Of a stretch of 11,207 nucleotides of DNA, positions 1 through 9,835 are shown in pieces. How positions within the stretch are numbered: the stretch's first letter is position 1; each line of letters begins with the position of its first letter. The stretch is from Tieghemiomyces parasiticus (taxonomy: Eukaryota; Kickxellomycota; Dimargaritomycetes; Dimargaritales; Dimargaritaceae): NCBI GenBank assembly GCA_027575765.1, contig JANBPT010001292.1, positions 1 through 11,207 of the forward strand, given 5' to 3'. The translations under genes and the position numbers were made by a program. The notes under the pieces are model-generated. The model saw only the letters and a list, made by a program, of their open reading frames with translations. It ran no database searches and had not been told where the DNA came from.

Positions 1-733
1 TTTGGAGGAAAGGGGTAAGCAAGTCACAGAACCATGCCAATTGCCTCCGGCACGTGACAGGATTGCCAGGTCAAAAGTGGCTGCCACTTGAGCCCCCCTA
101 CTATCTTTCTATTATTTGAACCAGGTGGGTTAAGGATTCCCGCTTACGGCACACTGTCACATGCGACCCTCTGCCAGCTTGGCCCATAGGCCTCTAAGCA
201 ACCGACTGGTCCAGAAATATACCCAAAGATAAGCCGCCTCTTCTAGATCGTGAGTCACCTTGCGTCACTAAGACCGGGCATGGAATCCAGAGAGTCACAA
301 AAACGAAACTGCTGCCGAGTATTGATCATACCCTTATGCCAAAATGACTGGCTTAAACCTGAGGCAATGCCAAGTATAGTAACTGTGCAGCCAGTTTGTG
401 CGACAAACCACCTGCCTATGCTGATCCGTTGGACGGAGCTGGTCAATTGGAAAAAACACTCTCATTAGATGGATGGAAAATATTTAGGCATGGTCGTCAT
501 TGAAGATGATGTGAGGCTGGAAGAAGAAAGTAATAAAAGTGGGAGGGAATGGAGAGAGAGGGGGTGTAAAGTGCCTGGGTCGTTCAGAAACGATACCATT
601 GTTTAAGGGGCCACGCTACGAGGATGAGAGGAACCGTGGTATATGGGCTACGGTGTGCAACGATCTAATCGACGACAACGTTGACGACCTCGCGCAGAAA
701 CGCGCCAAAGGTTGTGGGGTCATAATATTGTCG
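1..733. other. Intergenic region downstream of KGD1, no gene recognised
   Basis: This stretch lies beyond the 3' end of the minus-strand KGD1 gene. Short open frames of 60-90 codons occur on both strands around 250-470 and 540-815, but none has a recognisable motif, and they overlap each other antisense, as expected by chance. No tRNA B-box, rRNA segment or transposon end was seen. The KGD1 3'UTR and polyadenylation site should lie in the right-hand part, roughly 500-733. I see no canonical AATAAA on the minus strand there. Confidence 0.6.
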
Positions 734-743
734 TTTTTTTTTT
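734..743 (-). other. A10 tract just after the KGD1 stop codon
   Basis: On the KGD1 sense strand the stop codon TAA (747-749) is followed by ACC and then ten consecutive A residues, next to an AT-rich stretch (CAATATTATG on the sense strand). Its role is unknown. It could be part of an A-rich 3'-end positioning element or a slippage-prone homopolymer. The tract itself is read directly from the sequence; any function is inference. Confidence 0.5.
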
Positions 744-746
744 GGT

Positions 747-3700
747 TTACCACTGGGGCACGCCGGACACGATGTCCTTGGGCTTGCGGTCTTCGCCGAA
801 GAGGGCCTCGCTGAGGAAGCTCCACTCCTCCAGGTAGTGCTGCTTCTTGAGCCCGGTGGCGACGGCGGCGTTGGGGTCCCGGCCGGCGTAGACGGGGGAT
901 TTGCCGGCGTGGTGCTCGGTCTTGGAGAGGCAGGTGGTGATGCGGGGCTGGAGGTAAGACCAGGCGCCGAAGTTCATGGGTTCCTCCTGGCACCACACGA
1001 CGGTGGCGTTCGGGTACTTGTCGGCGTGGACTCGGACCTCGTCGTACGGGAACGGCGTAATCTGCTCGACGCGGGAGATGGCCACGTTACGGAGACCGTT
1101 CTGCTCGCGGGCGCGCAGGAGGGCGTAGTAGACCTGGCCCGTACACAACACGTGCCGCGTGATGGCCTCGGGCGCGTCCAAAGTCTCGGGCGCGTGCGGC
1201 TCCGGGATGTACTTTTGGAAGTACGTGTTACCGGTCATCTCGGCCATGGTCGAGCGGGCCAGCGGATGGCGCAGGAGCGACTTGGACGTCATGCAGATGA
1301 GCGGCTTGCGGAAGTCGCGGTAGACCTGGCGGCGCAGTACGTGGAAGAAGTTGGCCGGGGTACTGCAGTACACCACTTGCATGCTGCAGTCCTGGATCTG
1401 GCGCGCCAGCTTCTCCTCCGACGGATACACGTCCGGATGGTCGTTGGTCAGCTGGAGGTACCGTTCAATGCGCGCACTCGAGTGCTCGGGGCCCTGGCCG
1501 TCGTAACCGTGCGGAAGGACCATCACCAGGCCGGACTGCTGCAGCCACTTCTTCTCGCCCGCCGCGATGAACTGGTCAATGATGACCTGGGCCGTATTGG
1601 CAAAGTCACCGAACTGCGCCTCCCACATGATAAGCGAGTGCGGGTTCACCAGCGAGTAGCCCAGTTCGAAGCCCAGCGCGCCGTACTCGGAGAGCGACGA
1701 GTTGGACACGGTGAACTTGGCCTGGGTGGGCTTTAGGTTACACAACGGCGTGTACTGCTCCTCGGTGTTCTGGTTGTGCATCACCGAGTGGCGCTGCGAG
1801 AAGGTACCGCGCTCCACGTCCTGACCGCTTAGGCGAACGTGCTTGCCCTCCAGCAGAAGAGACCCGAAGGCCAGTGACTCGGCCGTGGGCCAGTCGATAT
1901 TGGCGCCCTCGTCCAGCGACTTGGCGCGCGCCTTGAGGATCTTGGCCAGCACCGGGTGGGCGTCGAAGCCCAGGGGGACGGTGGTGGTGATCTTGCCGAC
2001 GTGCTGCAGGAGGTCCAGGGCCGCGCCGGTCGGGTAGGCCGGGGTGGTCTCGACGGCCAGCTCGCTAGGCGACTTGAACCCGTTCCAGGCGCTGGACAGC
2101 CACTCGCGTGGGGTGGGCTTGTAGTCCTTACTCTGTTCGTAGTTCTCCTCGAGGATGCCCCACACGCGCTCCTTGTTGGCATCAATGTCCTTCTGGGTGA
2201 CTGAGTTCTCGCTGACCAACTGCTTGGTGTACACGTCAATAACGGGGGGCTGCTTCTTGATGGCACGGTACATGCGGGGCTGGGTGAAGCTGGGCTGGTC
2301 GCTCTCGTTGTGGCCATGGCGGCGGTAGCAAATGATGTCAATCACCACGTCCTTGTGCCACTTTTGGCGCCACTCGGCGGCGAACTGGCAGGCGTACACC
2401 ACCGCCTCCACGTCGTCACCGTTCACGTGGATGATGGGTGCATTGGCCGTTTTGGCAATGTCCGAGCAGTACGGGGTGGACCGCGCCAGACGCGGGTCGG
2501 TGGTGAACCCGATCTGGTTGTTGACGATGATGTGGATCGTGCCACCCGTGGTGTAACCGGGCAGTTCTGAGAAGCCCATAGTCTCGTAGACCACGCCCTG
2601 GGCCGCGAAGGCGGCGTCACCGTGCAGCAGCACGGGCATGGAGTGAGCACGCTCGGCCTCGTCGTTGGTGTAAAACTGGGTAGCACGCACCTTGCCCAGC
2701 ACGACGGGGTCCACGGCCTCCAGGTGGGACGGATTGGCCACCAGCGACAGGTGGACGCGCTTGCCTGACGGGGTGGGCCGGTCGTAGTTCATGCCCAAGT
2801 GGTACTTGACATCACCGGATCCCTCGCCCAGCAGTTCCAGGGTACCACTGAACTCACAAAAGATGGACTCGTTGGGTTTGCGCACCACGTTGCTTAGCAC
2901 GTTCAAGCGGCCGCGGTGGGCCATGCCCATGGTGATGGAGTTGATTCCCAGTTCCACCGAGCGGTCGATCAGCGCCTTCATACCGGGGATGAGCGCCTCG
3001 CAGCCCTCCAGGCCGAACCTCTTTTCGCTGACCCACTTCTTGGCGATGAAACGCTCGAACGAATCGGACCATACCAGGCGATCCAGAATAGTCCGCTTCT
3101 CCTCGGCGCTGTACTGGTAGCGGTTGGGGATCTCGAAACGCTCGCGGATCCAGTCGCACTGGGTGCGGTCGGGGATGTGGGTGTACTCGATACCCAGGGA
3201 CCCACAGTACACGGTCTGCAGGTTCTGGATGATCTGGCGCAGAGTGAGCTCGGGCGGGCCGTGCTTGCCGAAGCCGGGAAGCATACCGGGGCCCAGGTTA
3301 AACTTGCGGTCCAAGTCGCTCTCGGTGAATCCGTAGGTCTTGTAGTCCAGCTCGTTACTGGTGGCGGCGTCCTCGGCGGGCTTGATGATACCCAGGGGGT
3401 CCAGCTTGGCCAGGTGGTGACCACGCACCTGGTAGGCCCGTACGAGAAGCTGGACTTTCAGGTGGTCCAGGACGTTGTTGGGGGCCTTACCGAGGGCTGC
3501 GGTGGCCGAGGCGCCGGGCAGACCGATGGTCGACCCGGAGAGTAGGGTCGGCGGGGCCTGGTAGGCCTGGCTGGGCGGTAGTCCGTTGCTGACGTTCTTG
3601 AAGTAGGACTGCCACGAGGCGTGGACCGAGGTGGGATCCTTTAGCCAGGCAGCGTACATGTCCTCGACGTAATGGGCGGCGTTCCCCTGCAAGAACCCGT

Positions 3701-3863
3701 CAGCCGGATCGGGGCCGGCCGCGGCGGCGTAGGATCGCACGCCACTGGCGGCCCCGAGAGGTGCAGCCCGATTCTGCAGGAGCAGGCGTTGGCGGACGGA
3801 TCCGGAAGTGGCACGACTAAGCAGCGCACGCTGACCCATGCGGTTTAGATGAAAGGCGCGCAT
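747..3863 (-). CDS. KGD1: 2-oxoglutarate dehydrogenase E1 component, mitochondrial
   Basis: This is the thiamine-diphosphate E1 subunit of the 2-oxoglutarate dehydrogenase complex. It decarboxylates 2-oxoglutarate and passes the succinyl group to the lipoyl arm of E2 in the mitochondrial matrix (TCA cycle). The frame is intronless and 1038 residues long, close to the usual 1000-1050. Domains in order: presequence (1 to about 45), family-specific N-terminal E1 segment (about 55-95), first dehydrogenase domain with HRGRLNVL (317-324) and [10 protein letters not shown] (377-386), a cofactor region [10 protein letters not shown] (414-423) with VNNQIGFTT (447-455), and [16 protein letters not shown] (514-529). 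The transketolase-like pyrimidine-binding domain (about 658-870) contains [12 protein letters not shown] (748-759) and [20 protein letters not shown] (784-803), followed by the C-terminal domain. The start sits in a strong ACCATG context, and no other ATG lies within about 340 bp upstream on the sense strand. A second in-frame ATG is codon 9. The long N-terminal segment and length favour KGD1/OGDH over DHTKD1-like 2-oxoadipate enzymes. Confidence 0.97.
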   Translation of the reverse strand: MRAFHLNRMGQRALLSRATSGSVRQRLLLQNRAAPLGAASGVRSYAAAAGPDPADGFLQGNAAHYVEDMYAAWLKDPTSVHASWQSYFKNVSNGLPPSQAYQAPPTLLSGSTIGLPGASATAALGKAPNNVLDHLKVQLLVRAYQVRGHHLAKLDPLGIIKPAEDAATSNELDYKTYGFTESDLDRKFNLGPGMLPGFGKHGPPELTLRQIIQNLQTVYCGSLGIEYTHIPDRTQCDWIRERFEIPNRYQYSAEEKRTILDRLVWSDSFERFIAKKWVSEKRFGLEGCEALIPGMKALIDRSVELGINSITMGMAHRGRLNVLSNVVRKPNESIFCEFSGTLELLGEGSGDVKYHLGMNYDRPTPSGKRVHLSLVANPSHLEAVDPVVLGKVRATQFYTNDEAERAHSMPVLLHGDAAFAAQGVVYETMGFSELPGYTTGGTIHIIVNNQIGFTTDPRLARSTPYCSDIAKTANAPIIHVNGDDVEAVVYACQFAAEWRQKWHKDVVIDIICYRRHGHNESDQPSFTQPRMYRAIKKQPPVIDVYTKQLVSENSVTQKDIDANKERVWGILEENYEQSKDYKPTPREWLSSAWNGFKSPSELAVETTPAYPTGAALDLLQHVGKITTTVPLGFDAHPVLAKILKARAKSLDEGANIDWPTAESLAFGSLLLEGKHVRLSGQDVERGTFSQRHSVMHNQNTEEQYTPLCNLKPTQAKFTVSNSSLSEYGALGFELGYSLVNPHSLIMWEAQFGDFANTAQVIIDQFIAAGEKKWLQQSGLVMVLPHGYDGQGPEHSSARIERYLQLTNDHPDVYPSEEKLARQIQDCSMQVVYCSTPANFFHVLRRQVYRDFRKPLICMTSKSLLRHPLARSTMAEMTGNTYFQKYIPEPHAPETLDAPEAITRHVLCTGQVYYALLRAREQNGLRNVAISRVEQITPFPYDEVRVHADKYPNATVVWCQEEPMNFGAWSYLQPRITTCLSKTEHHAGKSPVYAGRDPNAAVATGLKKQHYLEEWSFLSEALFGEDRKPKDIVSGVPQW
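3729..3863 (-). other. Mitochondrial targeting presequence of KGD1
   Basis: Residues 1-45 are rich in Arg, Ser, Ala and Leu and contain no acidic residue, which fits an amphipathic matrix-targeting helix. The segment VRSY followed by AAAAG at residues 42-50 matches the R-x-Y/(A,S) pattern of mitochondrial processing peptidase plus Icp55 (R-3 type), so cleavage after Tyr45 is likely. The conserved enzyme starts soon after, near [16 protein letters not shown] (55-70). The composition and motif are seen directly; the cleavage site is inferred. Confidence 0.8.
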
Positions 3864-4330
3864 GGTGAACTGTGGACAAGTGGATTGCGCGGTGACACGG
3901 AGGTGTCGGTGCTAACAACGGGTAATGGGCAGTCCTAATCGGTAGAAAGAGTGCGAACCGGAGGGCAGAGGATCGCACAATAGAAGGAGGCGAGGATATG
4001 GCCAGAGTATTGAAAATTTGGGGCCCCGGAAACAAATGAAGAAAACAAGAGTGGTTTGCAGTGCACAATCGGTAGCCAAGTCGTAAAGAACCGGTGGGTC
4101 CCCCGAGTGACGCAGCCTCGCAAAAATTGAACAGCGTTGACTATAGGAGCCGTGAGGGGAGGAGGGAAGGGCCGCTGCTAGTCTCCCAAAGGCTGGGCCT
4201 GGGCATGTTGGGGATGGGACGGGAGGGGGGGAGAGCACGTGTATCGCTAGGCCTGTGTGGGGTGCCATCCAATGGTTTGGTCAAGTGGGAACTGCCCCTA
4301 GAGCCATGGTGCCCGGTGGCCTAGTTATTA
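3864..4330 (-). promoter_or_regulatory. Probable KGD1 promoter and 5' leader
   Basis: The plus strand is purine-rich here, so the KGD1 sense strand is pyrimidine-rich (for example around 3940-4000 and 4140-4235), a composition common around fungal transcription starts. No sense-strand ATG occurs between the KGD1 start and about 4206, so a leader of up to about 340 nt would carry no upstream ORF. No convincing TATA box was seen. A CCAAT pentamer (4269-4273, plus strand) and a CACGTG palindrome (4236-4241) lie next to a G-quadruplex motif. Exact transcription start and factor binding are inference. Confidence 0.45.
4210..4231 (+). other. G-quadruplex motif upstream of KGD1
   Basis: Four G-runs of lengths 4, 3, 3 and 7 are separated by loops of 2, 2 and 1 nt (AT, AC, A), a strict short-loop G4 pattern. 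The G-rich strand is the KGD1 template strand, 347-368 bp upstream of its ATG. A CACGTG palindrome follows five bases later. The motif is directly visible; folding or regulatory action is untested. Confidence 0.6.
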
Positions 4331-6600
4331 GGCGGTGGAGCCCTGCCTACGCGTGGGTTACGCAAGCGCAAAAGAGGCCAAACAGGCATGTGTAAAAATG
4401 TGATTAGGGAATGTGGCCCTTACAATGGCAGACAGGGTCGCGTCAAAGTTGTAACCGTCATGTTGGTGGCCTTGCGGGCTTGGGTCGTTAAGAGAAGACA
4501 GCGGTATTCCGACTGAACGGCCGAGGAACATGGGGAAACAGGTTTCAATCAATTACATCATATTAGCTGCTGTAAGTGTGGAGGTCGAGGCCGAGGGCAA
4601 CAAAAAAACGAGTCCCCCTTACTAGCCATTGCTCTGTTTTGAATAAAAAAAGTGGACTACCGGGCTCCCAAGCCCCTGCACAATTTGGCATGGCTCTATC
4701 GCCTGCCCAATGGGTCCGCATAATGGCATCTAATTGATAGAGGTGGACGACGGATATGTATGCCCTCCTGACCTTGTTGGCCATAGCAGCCCCAAGTCGC
4801 ACCGGTTCGGCCGAGCACGGGAGTGGAGGGATAGCCTCCACCCTCCCCTCCCATACGATGCATCACGTAGCCTCCATCGCTCTGCCCCTTCCGCCGTCAA
4901 ATGACCAAAGTTCCAGGTCAGGTCGCAAGGTGAAGAGACGTGGCTTGTCAATGAGGGGCAAGCGGACATTCCGCAGGGACCCCGAGCGTAGCAAGGGATG
5001 GCGATGGCTTGGCGGGTCGATAATGGGGTTGGGGGGAAGGCATGCTACGGCCTGTGGGCCTATGGGTGCAGCCCTTGCGAGTTGCTATGAGTGGTTCGAG
5101 GCTGACCCGTGTTATCTATGACACCAGTCACGCTCTACGGATAATAGGTCTAAACACGCGATAGATATGTCACCCTCCCCCCAGCCTCGAGACTACCGAG
5201 AGGGAGATGTGCGCGAGCGAGGCCGCTGGCCCCAGGCGCGTCACTGCCGTTGCAATTACCCACGTCCGCTAGTCCGTTCTCTAGGTTACATTGGGCGAGG
5301 ACTGCGTCTGGATTATGACGGACAGGCACAATATTCGTGGCACCGTGGTTTGATGCCGAGGGTTAAGGTGAGGATGACCCTGGCCAAGGGGCTTGCGTTT
5401 AAAATGTCGGGACTTGGTAGGGGAGATATCATGAACCCTGGTCAGGCCCGATATACCAAGCCTCGCACTCGAGTGGCAATCAGACGCCTCATTGTGGCAT
5501 CTGCTTTGGGCTGGCGAAGGTTGGTAACTTATTAATAGATTAGGCGCCGCCTTGCCTTCACAGTATATGTTCCTACCCGTGCATTCGACATCGTCAATCG
5601 GGCTCGACACTCCGGTGGAGTGGACAGGTGAATTGCTTGGCGTACGTTGGCACCTGTCAGGTCGAGGCATGGTGCTAGATTTAGAGTCCCTACCGTCCCC
5701 GGGCTCCCTATGCGTTGTAACGCGTGGGCGTATGGTCTGTAATCGCGGCACTGCGCAGACCCTAGCGATACCCTGGAGTAAGCTAGGCCTACAAGTTATG
5801 CCAGAAACCCTAGACGCATATGGAGTGGTTTTCAAAATAAATAAACCATGCGAAGGAGAAAAACGCAGCAAAACTAGCCATGAAGCGGTTGGCGAGAGGG
5901 CATTGGGGCCTCAATCATGGACGATCCCGAATTGGTCTGGGCGAGTAACCCTCCGCAGGATCTGCAAAGATTATCTTTCCTCCGCCAAAGCGGTACAGGT
6001 AGGGCGGCCAAGGCAAGTAGCTAAAATTGTTCAGGGTTAGAACGAAATAGACGGCGGCCAGCTCGCACCCACCGCATCGTGGGCCGGGTGGAGGGTTGGG
6101 ATGCTCAACACCAGTGCTTTCTACAGCCCCACCATCCGGCTAGAGGGCTGGGGCAAGTGAAACGCCTCGTTCTTCACTGCCGGTACCAGGCGTCGATCTA
6201 GAGAACCGCAGAGCCTGTGGATAGACGGGGCCGTGCACCAATTTTAAGACCCTGCCTACCACCCAACGGCGCGACCTGGCCCCCCCTCGGCACTCCTTGC
6301 GCGACAAAGCGGGGGAAGAGCCGGCAGCGCTCCGAGCTGCAGGGCAAGAGAGGCCCCCCATGCCGCCCGGCGAGTATGTCCACAGGTGCGCCTCCTGGGG
6401 GCGCGGGAGGTAAATTGCTACTGAGAGCCGGGTCGGCCAGCAACGGCGGTTCTGGTTACGCCTGCCCTTCCCATCTGCACGGGGCCCATTTGTACGCAAG
6501 GGATGGGCGTCACTCCCTCCCCACAATGCTGGCTCCAACCTGTGGCTCATGCGTCAACTTCGTCAAGGCACGTATCTCTGGTAGGCAATGGTGGCCCCAT
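4331..6600. other. Middle of the divergent intergenic region, no gene recognised
   Basis: This stretch of about 2.3 kb has open frames of 120-196 codons on both strands (for example plus 4756-5121, 5167-5535, 5552-6040; minus 5281-5871). They overlap antisense, carry no motif I recognise and have lengths near what chance allows at this base composition. AATAAA-like strings occur on the plus strand at about 4641 and 5836 without a supporting gene. No tRNA, rRNA, terminal repeat or transposase signature was seen. Lineage-specific short genes or non-coding RNAs cannot be excluded. Confidence 0.5.
4823..4841. repeat. Short perfect inverted repeat (7-bp arms, 5-nt loop)
   Basis: GTGGAGG at 4823-4829 is followed by the loop GATAG and then CCTCCAC at 4835-4841. 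It would form a compact stem in RNA or cruciform DNA. It lies inside an otherwise unremarkable 121-codon open frame. A 7-bp hairpin can occur by chance in 11 kb, so no function is assigned. Confidence 0.3.
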
Positions 6601-6649
6601 TGGGCTGCGGCACACGGAGCGGGTAGCGAAGGATTGGGTGGACCAGTGG

Positions 6650-8343
6650 ATGTGTTATTCGTCTATCCCTCTGGCCGCCCATCTCAACGACGTGGATCAT
6701 CCGTCTTCTCCTTTCCTCGCCCCCGCACCGTAGCCTTCGACCCGCCCAACAGTGCCCGCCGAACCCCCCACTCACACCATGGCACTCTCCCCCCTCCCAC
6801 CCGCTGGTCTGTGGGCGAAAGTGCCTATCGATTCGTCTCCACACCTCCCCGCCCTTGGCCTGCCTAGGCCCCTCCCTCCCGCTCTCTCCACAGCCAGGGA
6901 TGCTGGCTGGTCTCCCCCCTTCCTTTTGGTTCTCCGCTTACCAACCCGACACCATCTAAGGCATCCTTCGCATTCGTTACCCATTTGCTTACCACCTAAC
7001 CGGCCCGTGCGAATTGACTACTTCTTCCCAAACCCTCACCCATCCAGTTGCATCCATCGCTCTCCTATATTCTACCCTGAAAGCCGAGGTGCCTGAGCTT
7101 TGCTAGTCGGTGTACCAACCCAGCGTCGTTGTTTAGCCAGCTGTCTTCTCCGCCCGCGTCCCCCTTTCTGGGTTACCAGGTAAGCCTGTCCGCCCTTCTC
7201 TCGCTTACTGGCTCTCTGAGAGCTACTTTCCAGTACGACGGGTGGATTGCGGTAAGCCCAGTCTCCTCTTGGGGCTGACAGCGTAAGCCTTGGCCCCGGC
7301 ACCACCCCCGGTAGCACCGGATTAGTCGGGGTGCGAGAGGCTGCAAGTATGCGTGCATAGCGAGGGGCACCCTTGTCCTCCCTCATCTCTCTACCTGGCT
7401 TGGTAGCCCGAGGCCTGCTGGGGCTGTCTTATACCCTGTATGCCTGGTGAAGCAGCCCGTAACCACTTCTGGCATAACCGCGACACGTGCTAACCACCCC
7501 ACCACTTCTCACCGCCCCCCCTCGTTACAACCGAACCCCTGTACGACTCGCACAACCACTACGCGGGAACCTACCTCTATGTCGGCCCTTTTATTTCCCC
7601 GTACCCCGCGCGTGCCGCTGCCGCACCCTCTACCCAACCACCGACGCTGCATACACCCGGCTCCTCCGCCTTCCTGGCCCCCGCCCTTGCATCGCCCGTC
7701 GTCCCATCCACTCCTGTCGTCACGACCCTGTCCTCAATCTCTCGTCAATTCGCCCGCAACACCCCTAACTTCTCCATCTCTCTTTATGTGTGTGCGTATG
7801 CCTTGACTGTACTGCCTCACCCCTTTGACATTCCGCCCGTCTCATCTCCTAACGCGTTGTATACTGTCTCAATTCACAAAGTCTTAGGAAGTCAACCTTC
7901 TCAGCTTAGCCCTCTTTTAATCTTACCCTGAGGCCGGCAGTCCCCACATCCCGTCCTTCCTCGCCGCCCAGGTCTTTTTGCCCAAATCTTTTGCCATCTA
8001 CACACTCGGAATGTAAGTATTAGGCAGAGGAGTGGACCCGCCTCACATTCCTGCGGAGGCCGCCCACCGTGCTTACCCCCCTCGGAGGTTGCGTCGGGCC
8101 CGTGTATCCTTGTCCCGGTTTGCCTTAGCCATGGCGTGTAAAGAGGGGGAGGGACGCAGCGCCGCGCGACATGGTACCGGGCGCCCCGCCCTTTCCTTTC
8201 TTCCGCGGCGCCCTTGACTTTATGCCAGCCCTCATCTCGCGCAGCTAATCTCCGCCCGACCTTTACCTTTCCTCCTACCTCGACTGGCTGCACCCCTACA
8301 GAATCCACCCACCTGCCTCCCTCAGACGTTGCATCCTCTAACC
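6650..8343 (+). promoter_or_regulatory. Pyrimidine-rich upstream region of rac (promoter plus 5' leader)
   Basis: From about 6650 up to the rac start the plus strand is dominated by C and T tracts, in contrast to the balanced sequence to its left. Such pyrimidine-rich sense strands are typical of fungal promoters and leaders. Between 7804 and the rac ATG the only upstream ATGs are at 8011, 8131, 8171 and 8222, all cut by or inside a probable leader intron (8013-8301), so transcription may start somewhere between about 7804 and 8010. No clear TATA box is visible. Proline/leucine-rich open frames here (for example 6779-7096) are best explained by the base composition. Confidence 0.45.
8013..8301 (+). 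other. Probable 5'UTR intron of rac
   Basis: The donor GTAAGTAT at 8013-8020 is an excellent 5' splice site. A branch-like CTAAT (8245-8249) is followed by a pyrimidine-rich tract and the acceptor CCCCTACAG ending at 8301; a second acceptor CAG ends at 8325. The proposed 289-bp intron contains the upstream ATGs at 8131 (strong gccATGg context, 28-codon ORF), 8171 and 8222, and the donor splits the ATG at 8011. After removal the leader just before the rac start has no ATG. Signals are seen directly; actual splicing needs RNA data. Confidence 0.5.
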
Positions 8344-9260
<917 letters not shown>

Positions 9261-9835
9261 AGACCCCCTGCGCATTCCCTTTCACCCTTTTCTGGCTGAC
9301 TAACCCCCAGGTTGTAATATTTAATCGTCACCGTCGGTTCGTTAAGCCCACCCGTCCCCACTCTTTACCCTTCCGTCCTGTCGCACTTCTCATCGTACCC
9401 GCTCCCATTGTCTAACTGGGAGCGGGGAGGTTGCCTTTGCCGGTACCCCTCCCCCCGCTTCCCGTCCAGACACCACAGATCAAGAGAGACTTCCACCATG
9501 TGTACTTGCCTTCGCCTCCCCTCCCTCCCTCTCTGTCGGCCGCAGCCCTTTGCCAAGCTCCCCTTGCCTAGGTCAAGCAGCCAAGATTGACCTGGTTAGC
9601 GCTCTTGACACCCTCTCTTCATGGTACTTACGTCGTTCTCCAACCCACCCCTGTTCGTTCACCCTCTTTGAGCTGCCATTTTTAGCACCGTTTTTTTGTT
9701 TCCGCCCACCTTGTTTGTGCCCTTACTCGTGCTTTTCTTTTCCTCGGCCTCGGTTCGGCGCGATTTTGATCAACATTTCCTATACTTTTACAATCGAATC
9801 GCCCCCATACTTTTGTCATCTTTCGTAATGTCTAA
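9261..9835 (+). other. Pyrimidine-rich 3' flank of rac, probable 3'UTR at the left end
   Basis: C/T-rich sequence continues for about 570 bp after the rac stop codon and then ends fairly sharply. No canonical AATAAA is present near the stop; an AT-rich AATATTTAAT at 9316-9325, 56 nt past the stop, is the best candidate 3'-end element. A short frame at 9498 with a fair start context encodes a low-complexity peptide that I do not believe. No second gene is recognised. Confidence 0.4.

Noticed and set aside
51..58. CACGTGAC (Cbf1/E-box-like), plus a TGAGTCA (Gcn4/AP-1-like) at 251-257
   Set aside because: CACGTG occurs about six times in the window, including inside KGD1, and no gene start near these two sites is known, so short-motif matches alone are not evidence.
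837..1736. 299-codon open frame on the plus strand opposite KGD1 (also 2916-3545 and several minus-strand alternative frames)
   Set aside because: Antisense or shifted shadow of a highly conserved, GC-rich coding sequence; no motif of its own, and strong third-position bias explains the openness.
4269..4273. CCAAT pentamer upstream of KGD1 as a HAP-complex site
   Set aside because: KGD1 is HAP-controlled in budding yeast, but a single pentamer 406 bp from the ATG is expected by chance; mentioned in the promoter entry only.
6217..6867. 216-codon glycine/proline/arginine-rich plus-strand frame
   Set aside because: Low-complexity translation of GC-rich sequence, overlapped by equally long antisense frames and lacking recognisable domains.
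6779..7096. 105-codon frame with an ideal ACCATGG start, proline/leucine-rich
   Set aside because: Its amino-acid content is what pyrimidine-rich DNA gives in this frame; no motif, no hydrophobic or structural pattern, and other frames in the same region look similar.
9292..9310. Branch-plus-acceptor-like string (GACTAAC then CCCCCAG) just after the rac stop codon
   Set aside because: No credible donor lies close upstream; exon 3 already ends with a correct CAAX box and stop, so an intron here is not needed. The branch-to-acceptor spacing is also very short.
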